Positions 26,713 to 38,407 of a stretch of 64,000 bases of DNA are shown here, piece after piece. The position numbers were made by a program, and so were the translations under genes. Numbering within the stretch: the first letter of the stretch is position 1; the number at the start of each line of letters is the position of its first letter. Origin of the DNA: Hyperoodon ampullatus (Eukaryota; Chordata; Mammalia; Artiodactyla; Ziphiidae); NCBI GenBank assembly GCA_949752795.1, contig OX457061.1:28772425-28836424 (forward strand), read 5' to 3'. Below the pieces are notes generated by a model. The model saw only the letters and a list, made by a program, of their open reading frames with translations. It made no database searches and had not been told where the DNA came from.

Positions 26713-26832
26713 AGCCTCTTAATTTAAAAAGGTGGGGATGGGTTAAGATAGATATGTCTGGCAATGTCTGCTATATCTGGGAATCTTGTTAAATTTCCTT
26801 TGTAATCTTAGAGGAAGAAATGATACTTACGT

Positions 26833-27156
26833 CTTTTTTAAATTATTTATTTATTTATTTATGGCTGTGTTAGGTCTTTGTTGCTGTGCGTGGGCTTTCT
26901 CTAGTTGCAGTGACTGGGGGCTACTCTTTGTTGCGGTGCACGGGCTTCTCATTGCACTGGCTTCTCTTGTTGCAGAGCACGGGCTCTAGGCACATGGGCT
27001 TCAGTAGTTGTGGCTCACAGGCTCTAGAGCGCAGCCTCAGTACTTATGGCACATGGGCTTAGTTGCTCTGCAGCATGTAGGATCTTCCTGGGCCGGGGAT
27101 CGAACGCGTGTCCCCTGCATTGGCAGGTGGATTCTTAACTACCGCGCCACCAGGGA
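26833..27156 (-). mobile_element. CHR-1-like tRNA-derived SINE
   Basis: Long-form CHR SINE in reverse orientation: TTTATTTATTTATTTATGG tail at the left, GC-rich body, and the reversed tRNA-like head ending CCACCAGGGA at the right. No convincing duplication was found. It is somewhat more mutated than the CHR-2 copies. Confidence 0.92.
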
Positions 27157-27221
27157 CTAAGCTATTTACTTTCACTGAAACAATAATAACAAACCTAGCA
27201 TAAATAAAAGATTTTGGAATT

Positions 27222-27415
27222 TATAAAGTGCTTCACTTATGCTAGTGATGACATATCTCTTTCCCAGAATCCCAAAAATATAGAATAGGCTTTATGCTTA
27301 TTCCCATTGTAGAAAAACCTGCAGCTCTGAGAGGCTAATTAACTTGTCCAAAATACGTGGTTAGCAAGGAGAAGAGCTGTCTTCTGATTTGTATCCCATT
27401 CACTTTCCTCTATAT
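27222..27415 (-). mobile_element. MIR SINE (ancient)
   Basis: Reverse-orientation MIR core. The order TTATTCCCATTGTAGAAAAA, then GAGAGGCTAATTAACTTGTC, then CTGATTTGTATCCCATTCAC follows the MIR core consensus read backwards. Diverged, as expected for a family older than placental mammals. Confidence 0.75.
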
Positions 27416-29344
27416 CTCATTGTGAAATCACACTTTGCTTTAAATATTTCCTTAAGGAAGATAGACTGGGTGTCCTGATCACAGAATCCCTTATGTACAG
27501 TTGGTTATATAGTAAATCCATATATGAAGTGGACAAGATGTAGACCACTGGCACAGTGTTGGCTGTGTCCAGGTTTACTCTAGGTCCCATGGTAGGGAAA
27601 GAAATAGAAAACAGAAATAGCCTTTGATGCTGCAGGAAGTGGCCTTAGGTGGCAGTAGTTAGATGTGAGGACCACCACAGCATCTTTCATAGTCTAATGT
27701 GAAAGGTGGCAAGACCACACCTCTGATCATCTCTGACCTGTAAAGGCTGCAATGCCAACATTGCAAGGGCTGCAATGATCATCAAATTTGTAGCTTATCT
27801 CCACCAGAAAAGAGAGAGAAAATGAGTAGCTATATTCACTTTCTTGTAGCCATATTTTGCATATATCCTTGACAAATGTGTTTGTTAATCTGATAGTAAG
27901 TCAAAGTGAAAACAGCTTTTAAACTAGGCCAAGTTCTTTGAAACTTTGAAAATGCTTGGTCACTTAATGTTGCTCAGTTTTATTTCAAGTCAGAGATCAC
28001 TAGTACTTACAATTCAGCCTGCAGAGCATCAGTTAGACTAAAAAGCTGTCCAGATAAGACTGATTATGAATTAGAATTCTACTTCTTGTATGCTCCATGT
28101 AGTGAATGATAGGAGCAAAGCATGAACGGAAAATACCTGTTTCACTCTGTTCGTTAAAGAAGGAAACTGTCAATAAATAAATTGAAAAAGAAAAACTATG
28201 TCCTCAAATTTTAGTTTGAGAAAATTGGACAATGAATATTTATTGACAATAAAGATTGAGCTGTTTGCCTAGATTTCAGATAAACAGAGGTTCTGGAGTC
28301 TAAAGTAAAATGTATTAATATTGTTTTAACCTTTCAGAATAAAAACACTAGCAGAAAAACACTGGATCCTGGAAACAGCAACATAATCAGTGCATGATGC
28401 AATCTCTTTTATGTCTAAGTGTCATAAACTAAACATTATTTTCTCTCTGTATCTCTTAAAGAGGCTTAGAATGTTCCTGCCCTGAATACTGATTTCTAAC
28501 AAGTTGGAAATTTGGGTCCTGCCAGTTCCTAATGCTCACACAGTTTGAATGTGTGCTCAGACATAGATTCTGTTAATAATCTTAACTGGATTCATAAAGT
28601 GGAGAGAAGAATAGACAAAACTCATCATTCTTTGTTTTCTTGGCTCAAAAATAATAGGAACTGTCACTACTGGAAAAATACAAGTATATGTAAGGAAAAT
28701 TGAAGTTTTATGTTAAACCAATAATTAATTTCTTTCCTATTGCTAAAAATTCACAGTTATATACAAATTCTGATAAATATTTCACCATTTGTTCTTCCAA
28801 AGGAAGGTAGTGATGCTGAGTGCTTGGCCTGGGCATTCTGGAATATGAATATTTTACTGTATCTGGATCTACGTGGCAGATCTGGAAATAAGACAAATAC
28901 CCACAGGGGCAGGACAGATGTATTTCTTGTACTACATTTTCATTGTCTTCCCAACCCTCATGCTAGTGTCAGTTCATAACACTTAATCACATCCTTTGAC
29001 AGATGGTTTGATTTTGTTGTTGTTTCTGCTGTTGTTTATAATTATCAATCAAAACAATTAAAAAAGAATTCGTTGTATGTATGAATTATAAATAGGCACT
29101 CATTCATCCAATAGTTCATTAGGATTACCACGTAGCAGGCATAGAGCTTGGTGAAAGAATGCTTCATTGAGTGAAATAAGCTCATTTTTTACCTCATTTG
29201 TGCATGAACGATATGATTTTCTTTTTGTTTTGTTTTTTGATAGTAAGGATTTTTTTTTTTTAATTTTAGGAGCCATGGGGAAAAGAAGGAAGGGGATTCA
29301 TTCATTCCTCCATCTGGAGAGTCAATAAATAGCATGTTTCTAAC

Positions 29345-29545
29345 CCTTGCTCTGCCACTAACAGGCTATGCCAACCTTGGGCAAGTTACATGATCATTCT
29401 TGGTCTCAGTTTAGTCATCTGCAAAACTGCCATAATAATAGATGTAACATCTAGGTTTGCTGTAGGAATTAAATGAGTCAATTCATGTAAAGTGATTAGA
29501 TTTGTGTGTAGCATTTGTTGTTAGCAGTTTAGCTATTACTATTCA
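29345..29545 (+). mobile_element. MIR SINE (ancient)
   Basis: Clear MIR core in forward orientation: GCTCTGCCACTAACAGGCTA, then CCTTGGGCAAGTTACATGAT, then TCAGTTTAGTCATCTGCAAA, then GGAATTAAATGAGTCAATTC. The best-preserved MIR in the window. Confidence 0.9.
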
Positions 29546-29629
29546 CTTGTCAAAATATTCATTATATGTTTCAATACAGTGTGCAAAAAAAAGGCAATAG
29601 CAATTATTCTAACCTAATAATTAATTACA

Positions 29630-29795
29630 CAGTATTAGGTAGTTTGCTTAGACCTTGACATACATTATTTAACTTCACCCACAACATAGTGGAAGACATT
29701 GTTATCCTCATTTAGAACTGAACTGAGACAAAGGGAAGTTAATCTGTGAGCAAATATTCAGACTATGATTATGTGATTTCAAAGTCCAGATTAAG
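29630..29795 (-). mobile_element. MIR-type SINE (ancient)
   Basis: Reverse-orientation MIR-like core: TACATTATTTAACTTCACCC, TTATCCTCATTTAGAACTGA, AAGGGAAGTTAATCT, then a degraded tail. Boundaries approximate. Confidence 0.7.
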
Positions 29796-30214
29796 ATAAA
29801 GACATGCCCTACTGAATCTTAATATTAGAAAAGCTATGCTTCAGCACAGGAAAACAGAAACATGAATAATAGTACAATATGATAAGAACTATATTAAGAG
29901 TATATGCATGAGGTGTCTTCAGAATACAGGGATTAAATTTCTCTCCAGTGGGGCTTGGATGGTCTCTTGGGTTCCGGAACTGTGTCTGAACACAGTATGC
30001 CAAATAATGTCAAATAGAACATTAGACTATTGTTTTTACTAACATTTTCTCAGCATACGGACTAAATATATAGCTAGGAATCTTTGCATCATTTAGTGGT
30101 CAGAGGTAATATTTTTGATAACACAAAGAGTCAAACAAAAATATTCTAATTAATAGAGCAATTGAGTAAATTCTACCTGAAAAAGCTGAAGAAAGACATG
30201 AATAATTTTTCTAA

Positions 30215-30672
30215 ATGTCACTGCTTCATATTCTAATATCACCCAGCCTCGCTACAATGTTTCAATCCTGCACATCCTTTTTGGCTCATGTATCATTTTT
30301 ACTTCATACTTGGATTATTTTATAAACTTCCAAAATTGATCTTCCTGTTGCAAATATCACCCATTTCAATTCACTGCAGCTGAGGTGACATTTCTAAAAT
30401 GAAAATCTGACCATATTAACTTAAGACTTAAAAATGTAATAATACAATTTCTCATTGTCTACAGAATAAAGTTTCAACAAGATGGTAGGACTTTCAAAAT
30501 GCATAATCATCTTTCCATTTTCTACCTGTTCAGATGCACTCCTCTCATTACATATGTAGGCTCTATGTTCCACACATAACAAATGACATTCAGTTCCTGA
30601 AATATTTAACTTGTTGTTATCATGTAGCTCAGTGCATGGCACATGACACTTAATAAATATTTTTGGCTGAAG
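30215..30672 (+). mobile_element. L2 LINE 3' end (ancient)
   Basis: Diverged L2 in forward orientation. The TCTAAAATGAAAATCTGACC segment near 30391 and the TTGTCTACAGAATAAAGTTT segment near 30455 follow the L2 ORF2 C-terminal consensus. The 3' end GTGCATGGCACATGACACTTAATAAATA near 30633-30660 is the typical L2 terminus. No coding capacity. The full-length L1 at 30701 inserted just beyond its end. Confidence 0.75.
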
Positions 30673-30700
30673 GGATGGGAATTTAAGAAAAAGGAATGAG

Positions 30701-31668
30701 GGATATTAGCTCAAAATGGCAGAGCAGAAGGATGTGTGAGCTCACCTCTTCTTACGAAAACACCAAAATCACAATTAACTGCAAAACAGTCATTGAAAAA
30801 AAATGCTGGAACCTATCAAAAAAGATATCCTACATCCAAAGAAGAAGCCACAACAAGGTGGTAGAAGGGGTGCAATCATGATAAAATCAAATACCAAACC
30901 CACCGGGTTGGTGACCCACAAACTGGAAAACAATTATACCACAGAAGTTCTGACATAGAAGTGAAAGTCCTGAGCCCCAGGTCAAGCTTCCCAGCCTGGG
31001 GGTCTGGCAATGGGAGAAGGAGACCCCAGAGAATCTGGCTTTGAAGGCCACCAGGTTTTGTTTTCAGGAATTCCACAGGACTGGGGGAAACAGCAACTCC
31101 ATTCTTGGAGGGCACACACAAGGTCTTGTGTGCACTAGGACGCAGGGAAAAAAAGCAGTGACCTCATAAGAGACTGGGCCAGACTTACCTGCTAGTATTG
31201 GACAGTCTCCTGAGGAAGCAGGCGGTGGCTGTGGCTTTATGCAGGGACAAAGACACTGGTGATGGCAGTTCTGGGGAGTACTCATTGGTGTAAGACCTCC
31301 TGGAGTCTGCTATTTTCTCCTCAAGACCTAGCCCCACCCAACAGCCTGTAGGCTCCAGTGTTGGGATTCCTCAGGCTGAACAAACAACAGGACAGGAACA
31401 CAGCCCCATCCATCAGCACACAGGGTGCTTAAAGTCTTCCTGACGACACAGCTGCCCACTAAATACGCTCCCTGATACAGCCTTGCCCAGCAGAGGGACA
31501 AGACCCAGTTCCATCCACCAGTGGGCAAGAACCACTCCCTCCCATCAGGAAGCTTGCACAAGCCTCTCCACTTGTCTCATCCACCAGAAGACAGACAGCA
31601 GAAGCAAGAAGAAGTACAATCCTGAAGCCTGCAGAATAGAAACCACAATCACAGGAAGTTAGACAAAA
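30701..31668 (+). promoter_or_regulatory. L1 copy B 5' UTR
   Basis: GC-moderate leader starting GGATATTAGCTCAAAATGGC just after the duplication and running to the ORF1 ATG. Its last 200 bp (the CATCCACCAG-rich section) matches the end of copy A's 5' UTR in style, but the upstream part differs and lacks copy A's long T-rich tract. Minus-strand frames (for example 31459-31692) are not genes. Confidence 0.75.
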
Positions 31669-32312
31669 TGAGACAGCAGAGGAATACATCACAGATTAAG
31701 GAACAAGATAAAACTCGAAAAGAACAACTAAGTGAAGTGGAGATAGTCAATCTACCAGAAAAAGAATTCAGAGTTATGACAGTGAAGATGATCTAAGATC
31801 TCAGAGAAAGAATGGAGGCACAGATCTAGAAGATGCAAGAAATGTTTAATGAAGACATAGAAAAACTAAAAAAGAAACGAACAGAGATGAACAATACAAT
31901 AACTGAAATGAAAAATATACTAGAAGGAATCAAATCCAGGAAGCACAGAAAGTCCCAGGCAGGATAAACCCAAGGAGGTACATGCCAAGATATATAGTAA
32001 TCAAACTGACAAAAATGAAAGACAAAAAACACTAAATGCAACAAGGGAAAGGCAACAAATAATATATAAGGAAATTCCTGTAAGGTTATCAGCTGATTCC
32101 TCAGCAGAAACTCTGCAGGCCAGAAAGGAGTGGCACGATATATTTAAAGTGATGAAAGGAAAGAAGCTGCAACCCAGAATACTCTACCCAGCAAGGTTCT
32201 CATTTATAATAGATTCGACGGAGAAGTCAAAAGATTTACAGACAAACAAAAGCTAAAAGAATTCAAGACCACCAGACCAGCTTTGCAACAAATGCTAAAG
32301 GAACTCCTCTAA
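31669..32312 (+). pseudogene. L1 ORF1, internally deleted
   Basis: The start ATG at 31669 gives MRQQRNTSQIKEQDK, the usual ORF1 N-terminus. The coiled-coil part follows (VNLPEKEF near 31750, then NEDIEKLKKKR near 31850). At about 31932 the sequence jumps from the mid coiled coil to the IQVQEA-equivalent part, omitting about 250 bp present in copy A (about 12151-12409). This removes much of the RNA-recognition domain. The C-terminal domain resumes (LSAETLQAR near 32098) and ends at TAA 32310-32312. Not functional. Confidence 0.88.
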
Positions 32313-32519
32313 GCAGAAAAGAAAAGGTCACAACTTAAACAAGAAAATTATGAATGGAAAAGCTCACTGGTAAATGCAAACATACAGTAAAGTTAGGAAA
32401 TCATCTGCACACAAATGTGATATCAAAACCAGCAACTGTGAGAAGACAAGAGCACAAATGCAGGATATTGGAAATGGATTTGAAATTAGAAGACCAGCAA
32501 CTCAAAACAATGTTGTTTA

Positions 32520-32588
32520 ACTTTGCTATAAAGCAGAAACTAACACACCATTGTAGCACAATTATACTCCAATAAAGATATTTTTTAA
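32520..32588 (+). mobile_element. Minimal L1 insertion: 69 bp of L1 3' tip
   Basis: A very short L1 3' end, starting in the CAGAAACTAACACACCATTG section and ending CTCCAATAAAGATATTTTTT. It sits between ORF1 and ORF2 of copy B with a perfect 11-bp duplication, AATGTTGTTTA, at 32509-32519 and 32589-32599. The flanking spacer reads on across it. Confidence 0.92.
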
Positions 32589-35416
32589 AATGTTGTTTAT
32601 ATATATGTTGCTATATCCAAACCTCATGGTAACTGCAAACCAAAAATCTACAATAGATGCACATGCAAAAAAGAAAAAGGAATCCAAACACAACAGTAAA
32701 TTTAGTCACAAGAGAACAAAAGAGGAAGGGAAGAAGAAAGACCTACAAAAACAAATCCAAAACACTTAACAAAATGGCAGTTAGAACATACATATTGATA
32801 ATTACCTTAAACATAAACTGATTAAATTTGCCAACCAAAAGACACAGACTGGCTGAATGAATACAAAAAAAAGACTCATATATACGCTGTCTACAAGAAA
32901 CAATTCAGATCAAGGGACACATACACTGAAAGTGAGGGGATGGAAAAAGGTATTCCGAAAACGGAAATCAAAAGAAAGCTGGAGTAGCAATTTGCATATC
33001 AGACAAGATAGATTTTAAAATAAAGACTGTTATAAGAGACAAACAAGGACACTACATAATGATCAAGGGATCAATCCAAGAAGAAGATATAACAATTGTA
33101 AATATATATGCACCTAACATAGGGGTATCTCAATAAATAAGGCAAAAACTAACAGCCATAAAGGGAGAAATTGACAGTAACACAAGAACAGTGGGGGACT
33201 TTGACACCCCACTTTCATCAATGGACAGATCATCCAGAGAGAAAGTCAATAAGATAACAAAGGCCTTAAACGACACATCAGATGAGATGGACCTACGATA
33301 TTTATAGAGCATTCCATCCAAAAGCAGCAGAATACACATTCTTCTCAAGTGCACATGGAACAGTCTCCTGGATTGATCACATGCTAGGTCACAAAGCAAG
33401 GCTCAGGAAAGTTAAGAAAACTGAAATTTTATCAAGCCTCTTTTCTGACCACAATGCTATGAAATTAGAAATCAACTATAAGAAAAAAAAAACTGTAATA
33501 AACAAAAACACATGGATGCTAAGCAACATACTACTAAACAACCAGTGGATCATTGAAGAAATCAAAGAGGAAATAAAAAAAATACCTACAGACAAATAAA
33601 AACAAAAGCATGATGATTCAAAACCTATGGGATGTGGCAAAAGCAGTTCTAAGAGGGAAGTTTATAGCAATACAATCTTACCTCAGGAAACAGGAAAAAT
33701 CACAAAAACAACTTAACCTTACAACTAAAGCAACTAGAGAAATAAGAACAAACAAAACCCAAAGTTAGTAGGTGGAAAGAAATCATAAAGATCAGAGCAG
33801 AAATAAATGAAATAGAGATGAAGAAAACAATAGAAAAGATCAATGAAACTAAAAGCTGCATTCTCTGAAAAGATAAACAAAGTTGATAAACCTTTAGCCA
33901 CACTCATCAAGAAAAAAAGGAGAGGGCTCAAATCAATAAAATTAAAAATGAAAAGGAAGAGTTACAACTGACACCACAGAAATACAAAGGAACATGAGAC
34001 TACTACAAGCAACTATATGTCAATAACATGGACAAAGTGGAAGAAATGGAGAAATTCTTAGAAAGGTACAATCTCCCAATACTGAAGCAGGAAGAAATAG
34101 AAAATATGAATGGACAAATCACAAGTACTGAAACTGTGATTAAAAATACCCCAACAAACAGAAGTCCAGGACCAGATTGCTCCACAGGTGAATTCTATTC
34201 AACACTTAGAGAACAGTTAACACCTATCTTTCTCAAACGATTCCAAGAATTGCAGAAGAAGGAACACTCTCAAACTCATTCTATGAGACCACCATCATCC
34301 TGATACCAAAACCAGACAAAGATACCATAACAAAGAAATTTACAGGCCAATATTACTGACAAACATAGACACAAAAATCCTCAACAAAATACTAGCAATC
34401 TGAATCCAACAATACATTAAAAGGATCATACACTATGATCAAGTAGGATTTATCCCAGGTATGCAAGGATTTTTCCATATCTGCAAATCAATCAGTGTGA
34501 TACACCACACATCAACAAACTGAAGAATGAAAACCATATGAACTTCTCAATAGATGCAGAAAAAACTTTTGACAAAATTCAACACCTACTTATGATAAAA
34601 ACTCTATAGAAAATGGGCATAGAGGGAACCTACCTCAACATAATAAAGACCACACTTGACAAACTTAGAGCTAACATTGTACACAATGGTGAAAAGCTGA
34701 AAGCCTTTCCTCTAAGATCAGGAACAAGACAAGGGTGTCCACTCTGGCCAGTATTAGTCAACATAGTTTTGGAAGCCCTAGCCATGGTAATCAGAGAAGA
34801 AAAAGAAATAAAAGGAATCCAAATTGGAAAAGAAGTAAAACTGTCACTATTTGCAGATGACATGATACTATACATAGAAAATCCTAAAGATGCTTCCAGA
34901 AAACAACTAGAGCTCATCAGTTAATTCAGTAAAGTTCTAGGACACAAAATTAATACATGGAAATCTATCGCACTTCTATACACTAAAAAGGAAAAAATCA
35001 GAAAGAGAAATTAAAGAGACAATGCCATTTAGCATCACATCAAAGATAATAAAATACCTAGGAATAAAACTACCTAAGGAGACAAAAGAACTGTACCCCC
35101 AAAACTATATGATAATGATGAAAGAAATTGAAGATGACACAAATAGATGGAAAGATATACCATGTTCTTATACTGGAAGAATCAATGTCAAAATGACTAT
35201 ATTACCTGAGGCAATCTACAGATTCAATGCAATCCCTATCAAATTACCAATGGCATTTTCACAGAATTAGAACAAATAATTTTAAAATATGTATGGAGGC
35301 ACAAAAGACCCCAAATAGCAAAAGCAATCTTGAGAAAGAAAAACAGAGCTGGAGAAATCAGGCTCCATGACTTCAGGCTATACTATAAAGCTACAGTCAT
35401 TAAAACAGTATGGTAG

Positions 35417-35624
35417 GGCTTCCCTGGTGGCACAGTGGTTGAGAGTCCCCCTGCCGATGCAGGGGACACAGGTTCATGCCCTGGTCCAGAAAGATCCCAC
35501 ATGCCGCAGAGCAGCTGGGCCTGTGCGCCATGGCTGCTGAGCCTGCGCATCCGGAGCCTGTGCTCCACAATGGGAGAGGCCACAACAGTGAGAGGTCCGC
35601 ACACCATAAAAAAAACAAAAACAA
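35417..35624 (+). mobile_element. CHR-2-like SINE inside L1 copy B
   Basis: Short-form CHR SINE with tRNA-like head and A-rich tail. A perfect 15-bp duplication AAAACAGTATGGTAG lies at 35402-35416 and 35625-35639. Frames of 60-105 codons on both strands are SINE plus flanking L1. Confidence 0.97.
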
Positions 35625-35779
35625 AAAACAGTATGGTAGTGGCACAAAAATAGACACATAGATCATTGGAACAGGATAGAAAGTCCAGAAATAAACCCAT
35701 ACACTTACAGCCAATTAATCTACAACAACAAAGCCAAGACTATACAATGAAGGACAGTCTCTTCAACAAATGGTGTTGG

Positions 35780-38407
35780 TCTGAAGTCAGGGAGCCTGAT
35801 TCCACAGGCTCCGTTTTTCTTTCTCAAGACTGCTTTGGCTATTCGGGGTCTTTTGTGTTTCCATACAAATTGTGAAATTTTTTGTTCTAGCTCTGTGAAA
35901 AATGCCAGTGGTAGTTTGATAGGGATTGTATTAAATCTGTAGATTGCTTTGGGTAGTAGAGTCATTTTCACAATGTTCATTCTTCTAATCCAAGAACATG
36001 GTATATCTCTCCATCTATTTGTATCATCTTTAATTTCTTTCATCAGTGCCTTATAATTTTCTGCATACAGGTCTTTTGTCTCCTTAGGTAGGTTTATTCC
36101 TAGATATTTTATTCTTTTTGTTGCAATGGTAAATGGGAGTGTTTTCTTAATTTCACTTTCAAATTTTTCATCATTCGTGTATAGGAATGCAAGAGATTTC
36201 TGTGCATTAATTTTGTATCCTGCTACTTTACCAAATTCATTGATTAGCTCTAGTAGTTTTCTGATAGCATCTTTAGGATTCTCTATGTATAGTATCATGT
36301 TATCTGCAAACAGTGACAGCTTTACTTCTTCTTTTCTGATTTGGATTCCAATTATTTCTTTTTCTTCTCTGATTGCTGTGGCTAAAACTTCCAAGAGTGG
36401 GCAACCTTGTCTTGTTCCTGATCTTAGTGGAAATGGTTTCAGTTTTTCACCATTGAGGACGATGTTGGCTGTGGGTTTGTCATATATACTACAAAGCTAC
36501 AGTAATCAACACAGTATGGTACTGGCACAAAAACAGAAATATAGATCAATGGAACAGGATAGAAAGCCCAGAGATAAACCCATGCACATATGGTCACCTT
36601 ATCTTTGATAAAGGCGGCAAGAATATACAATGGAGAAAAGACAGCCTCTTCAATAAGTGGTGCTGGGAAAACTGGACAGCTACATGGAAAAGAATCAAAT
36701 TAGAACACTCTCTAACACCATACACAAAAATAAACTCAAAATGGATTAAAGACCTAAATGTAAGGCCAGACAGTATAAAACTCTTAGAGGAAAACATAGG
36801 CAGAACACTCTAGGACACAAATCACAGTAAGATCCTTTTTGACCCAGCTCCTAGAGAAGTGGAAATAAAACCAAAAATAAATAAATGGGACCTAATGAAA
36901 CTTAAAAGCTTTGCACAGCAAAGGAAACCATAAACAAGACAAACAGACAACCCTCAGAATGGGAGAAAATATTTGCTAATGAAGCAACTGACAAAGGATA
37001 AATCTCAAAAACATAGAAGCAACTCATGCAGCTCAATATCAAAAAAACAAACAACCCAATCCAAAAATGGGCAGAAGACCTATATAGACATTTCTCCAAA
37101 GAAGATATACAGATTGCCAACAAACACATGAAAGAATGCTCAACATCATTAATCATTAGAGAAATGCACATCAAAACTACAATGAGGGGGCTTCCCTAGT
37201 GGCGCAGTGGTTGAGAGTCCGCCTGCCGATGCAGGGGACATGGGTTTGAGCCCTGGTCTGGGAGGATCCCACATGCCGTGGAGCAACTAGGCCCGTGAGC
37301 CACAACTACTAAGCCTGTGCGTTTGGAGCCTGTTTTCCACAATAAGAGAAGCCGTGATAGTGAGAGACCCGCGCACCGCGATGAAGAGTGGCCCCCGCTT
37401 GCCACAACTAGAGAAAGCCCTCACACAGAAACGAAGACCCAACACAGCCAAAAATAAAAATAAATTAATTAATAAACTCCTACCCCCAACACCTTAAAAC
37501 AAGAAAAAAAGAAAAAAAACTACGATGAGATATTATCTCACACCGGTCAGAATGGCCATCATCAAAAAATCTACAAACAATAAATGCTGGAGAGGGTGTG
37601 GAGAAAAGGGAACCCTCTTGTACTGTTGGTGGGAATGTCAATTGATACAGCCACTATGGAGAACAGTATGGAGGTTGTTTAAAAGACTAAAAATAGAACT
37701 ACCATACGACCAAGCAATCCCACTACTGGGCATATACCCTGAGAAAACCATAATTCAAAAAGAGTCATGTACCACAATGTTCACTGCAGCTCTATTTACA
37801 ATAGCCAGGACGTGGAAGCAACCTAAGTGTCCCCCAACAGATGAATGGATAAAGAAGATGTGGCACATATATACAATGGAATATTACTCAGCCATAAAAA
37901 GAAACAAAAATGAATTATTTGTAGTGAGGTGGATGAACCTAGAGTCTGTCATACAGAGTGTAGTAAGTCAGAAAGAGAAAAACAAATACCGTATGCTAAC
38001 ATATATATATGGAATGTAAAGAAAAAACAAAAAAAGAAAATGGTCAGAAGAACCTAGGGGCAAGACGGGAATAAAGATGCAGACCTAATTAGAGAATGGA
38101 CTTGAGGATACAGGGAGGGGAAGGGTAAGCTGGGACAAAGTGAGAGAGTGGCATGGACATATATACACTACCAAACATAAAATAGATAGCTAGTGGGTAG
38201 CAGCCGCATAGCACAGGGAGATCAACTCGGTGCTTTGTGACCACCTAGAGGGGTGGGATAGGGAGAGTGGGAGGGAGGGAGATGCAAGAGGGAAGAGATA
38301 TGGGGACATATGTATAAATGATTCACTTTGTTATAAAGCAGAAACTGACACACCACTGTAAAGCAATTATACTCTAATAAAGATGTTAAAAAAAAGACAA
38401 AAAAAGT
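35780..38407 (+). mobile_element. 5'-inverted (twin-primed) L1 inside L1 copy B
   Basis: Two parts of one L1 in opposite orientations. 35780-36487 is ORF2 RT-thumb sequence on the minus strand; its 224-codon frame 35720-36394 includes an altered FADN in place of FADD. From 36488 the element continues on the plus strand through the ORF2 C-terminus (37525-38019, ending MLTYIYGM) and the 3' UTR to AATAAAGATGTTAAAA near 38379-38392. The inverted part ends at ORF2 codons for LPDF and the direct part begins only a few bases later, so they are adjacent pieces of one transcript. A 12-bp duplication, AAATGGTGTTGG (35768-35779) versus AAATCGTGTTGG (38408-38419), brackets the whole insertion. Confidence 0.95.
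37187..37515 (+). mobile_element. CHR-1-like SINE inside the twin-primed L1
   Basis: Long-form CHR SINE in forward orientation: tRNA-like head, GC body, the extra long-form domain (about 37380-37445), then an AATAAATTAATT-like and A-rich tail. The flanks AAAACTACAATGAG (37173-37186) and AAAACTACGATGAG (37516-37529) differ by one base. The L1 ORF2 code continues on both sides. Confidence 0.95.

Larger units (their letters stand above)
27157..30214. other. Mostly unique sequence with three MIR SINEs; no gene seen
   Basis: Apart from the MIRs listed separately (27222-27415, 29345-29545, 29630-29795), this is AT-rich unique DNA. Frames at 28708-28896 (minus), 28740-28979 (plus) and 29809-30003 (minus) are short and unrecognised. 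A T-rich tract lies at 29219-29268. Confidence 0.6.

Noticed and set aside
35720..36394. 224-codon minus-strand reverse-transcriptase-like frame as an independent gene
   Set aside because: It is the inverted 5' part of a twin-primed L1, with a changed FADN in place of FADD, no start region and no further ORF2 code in that orientation.
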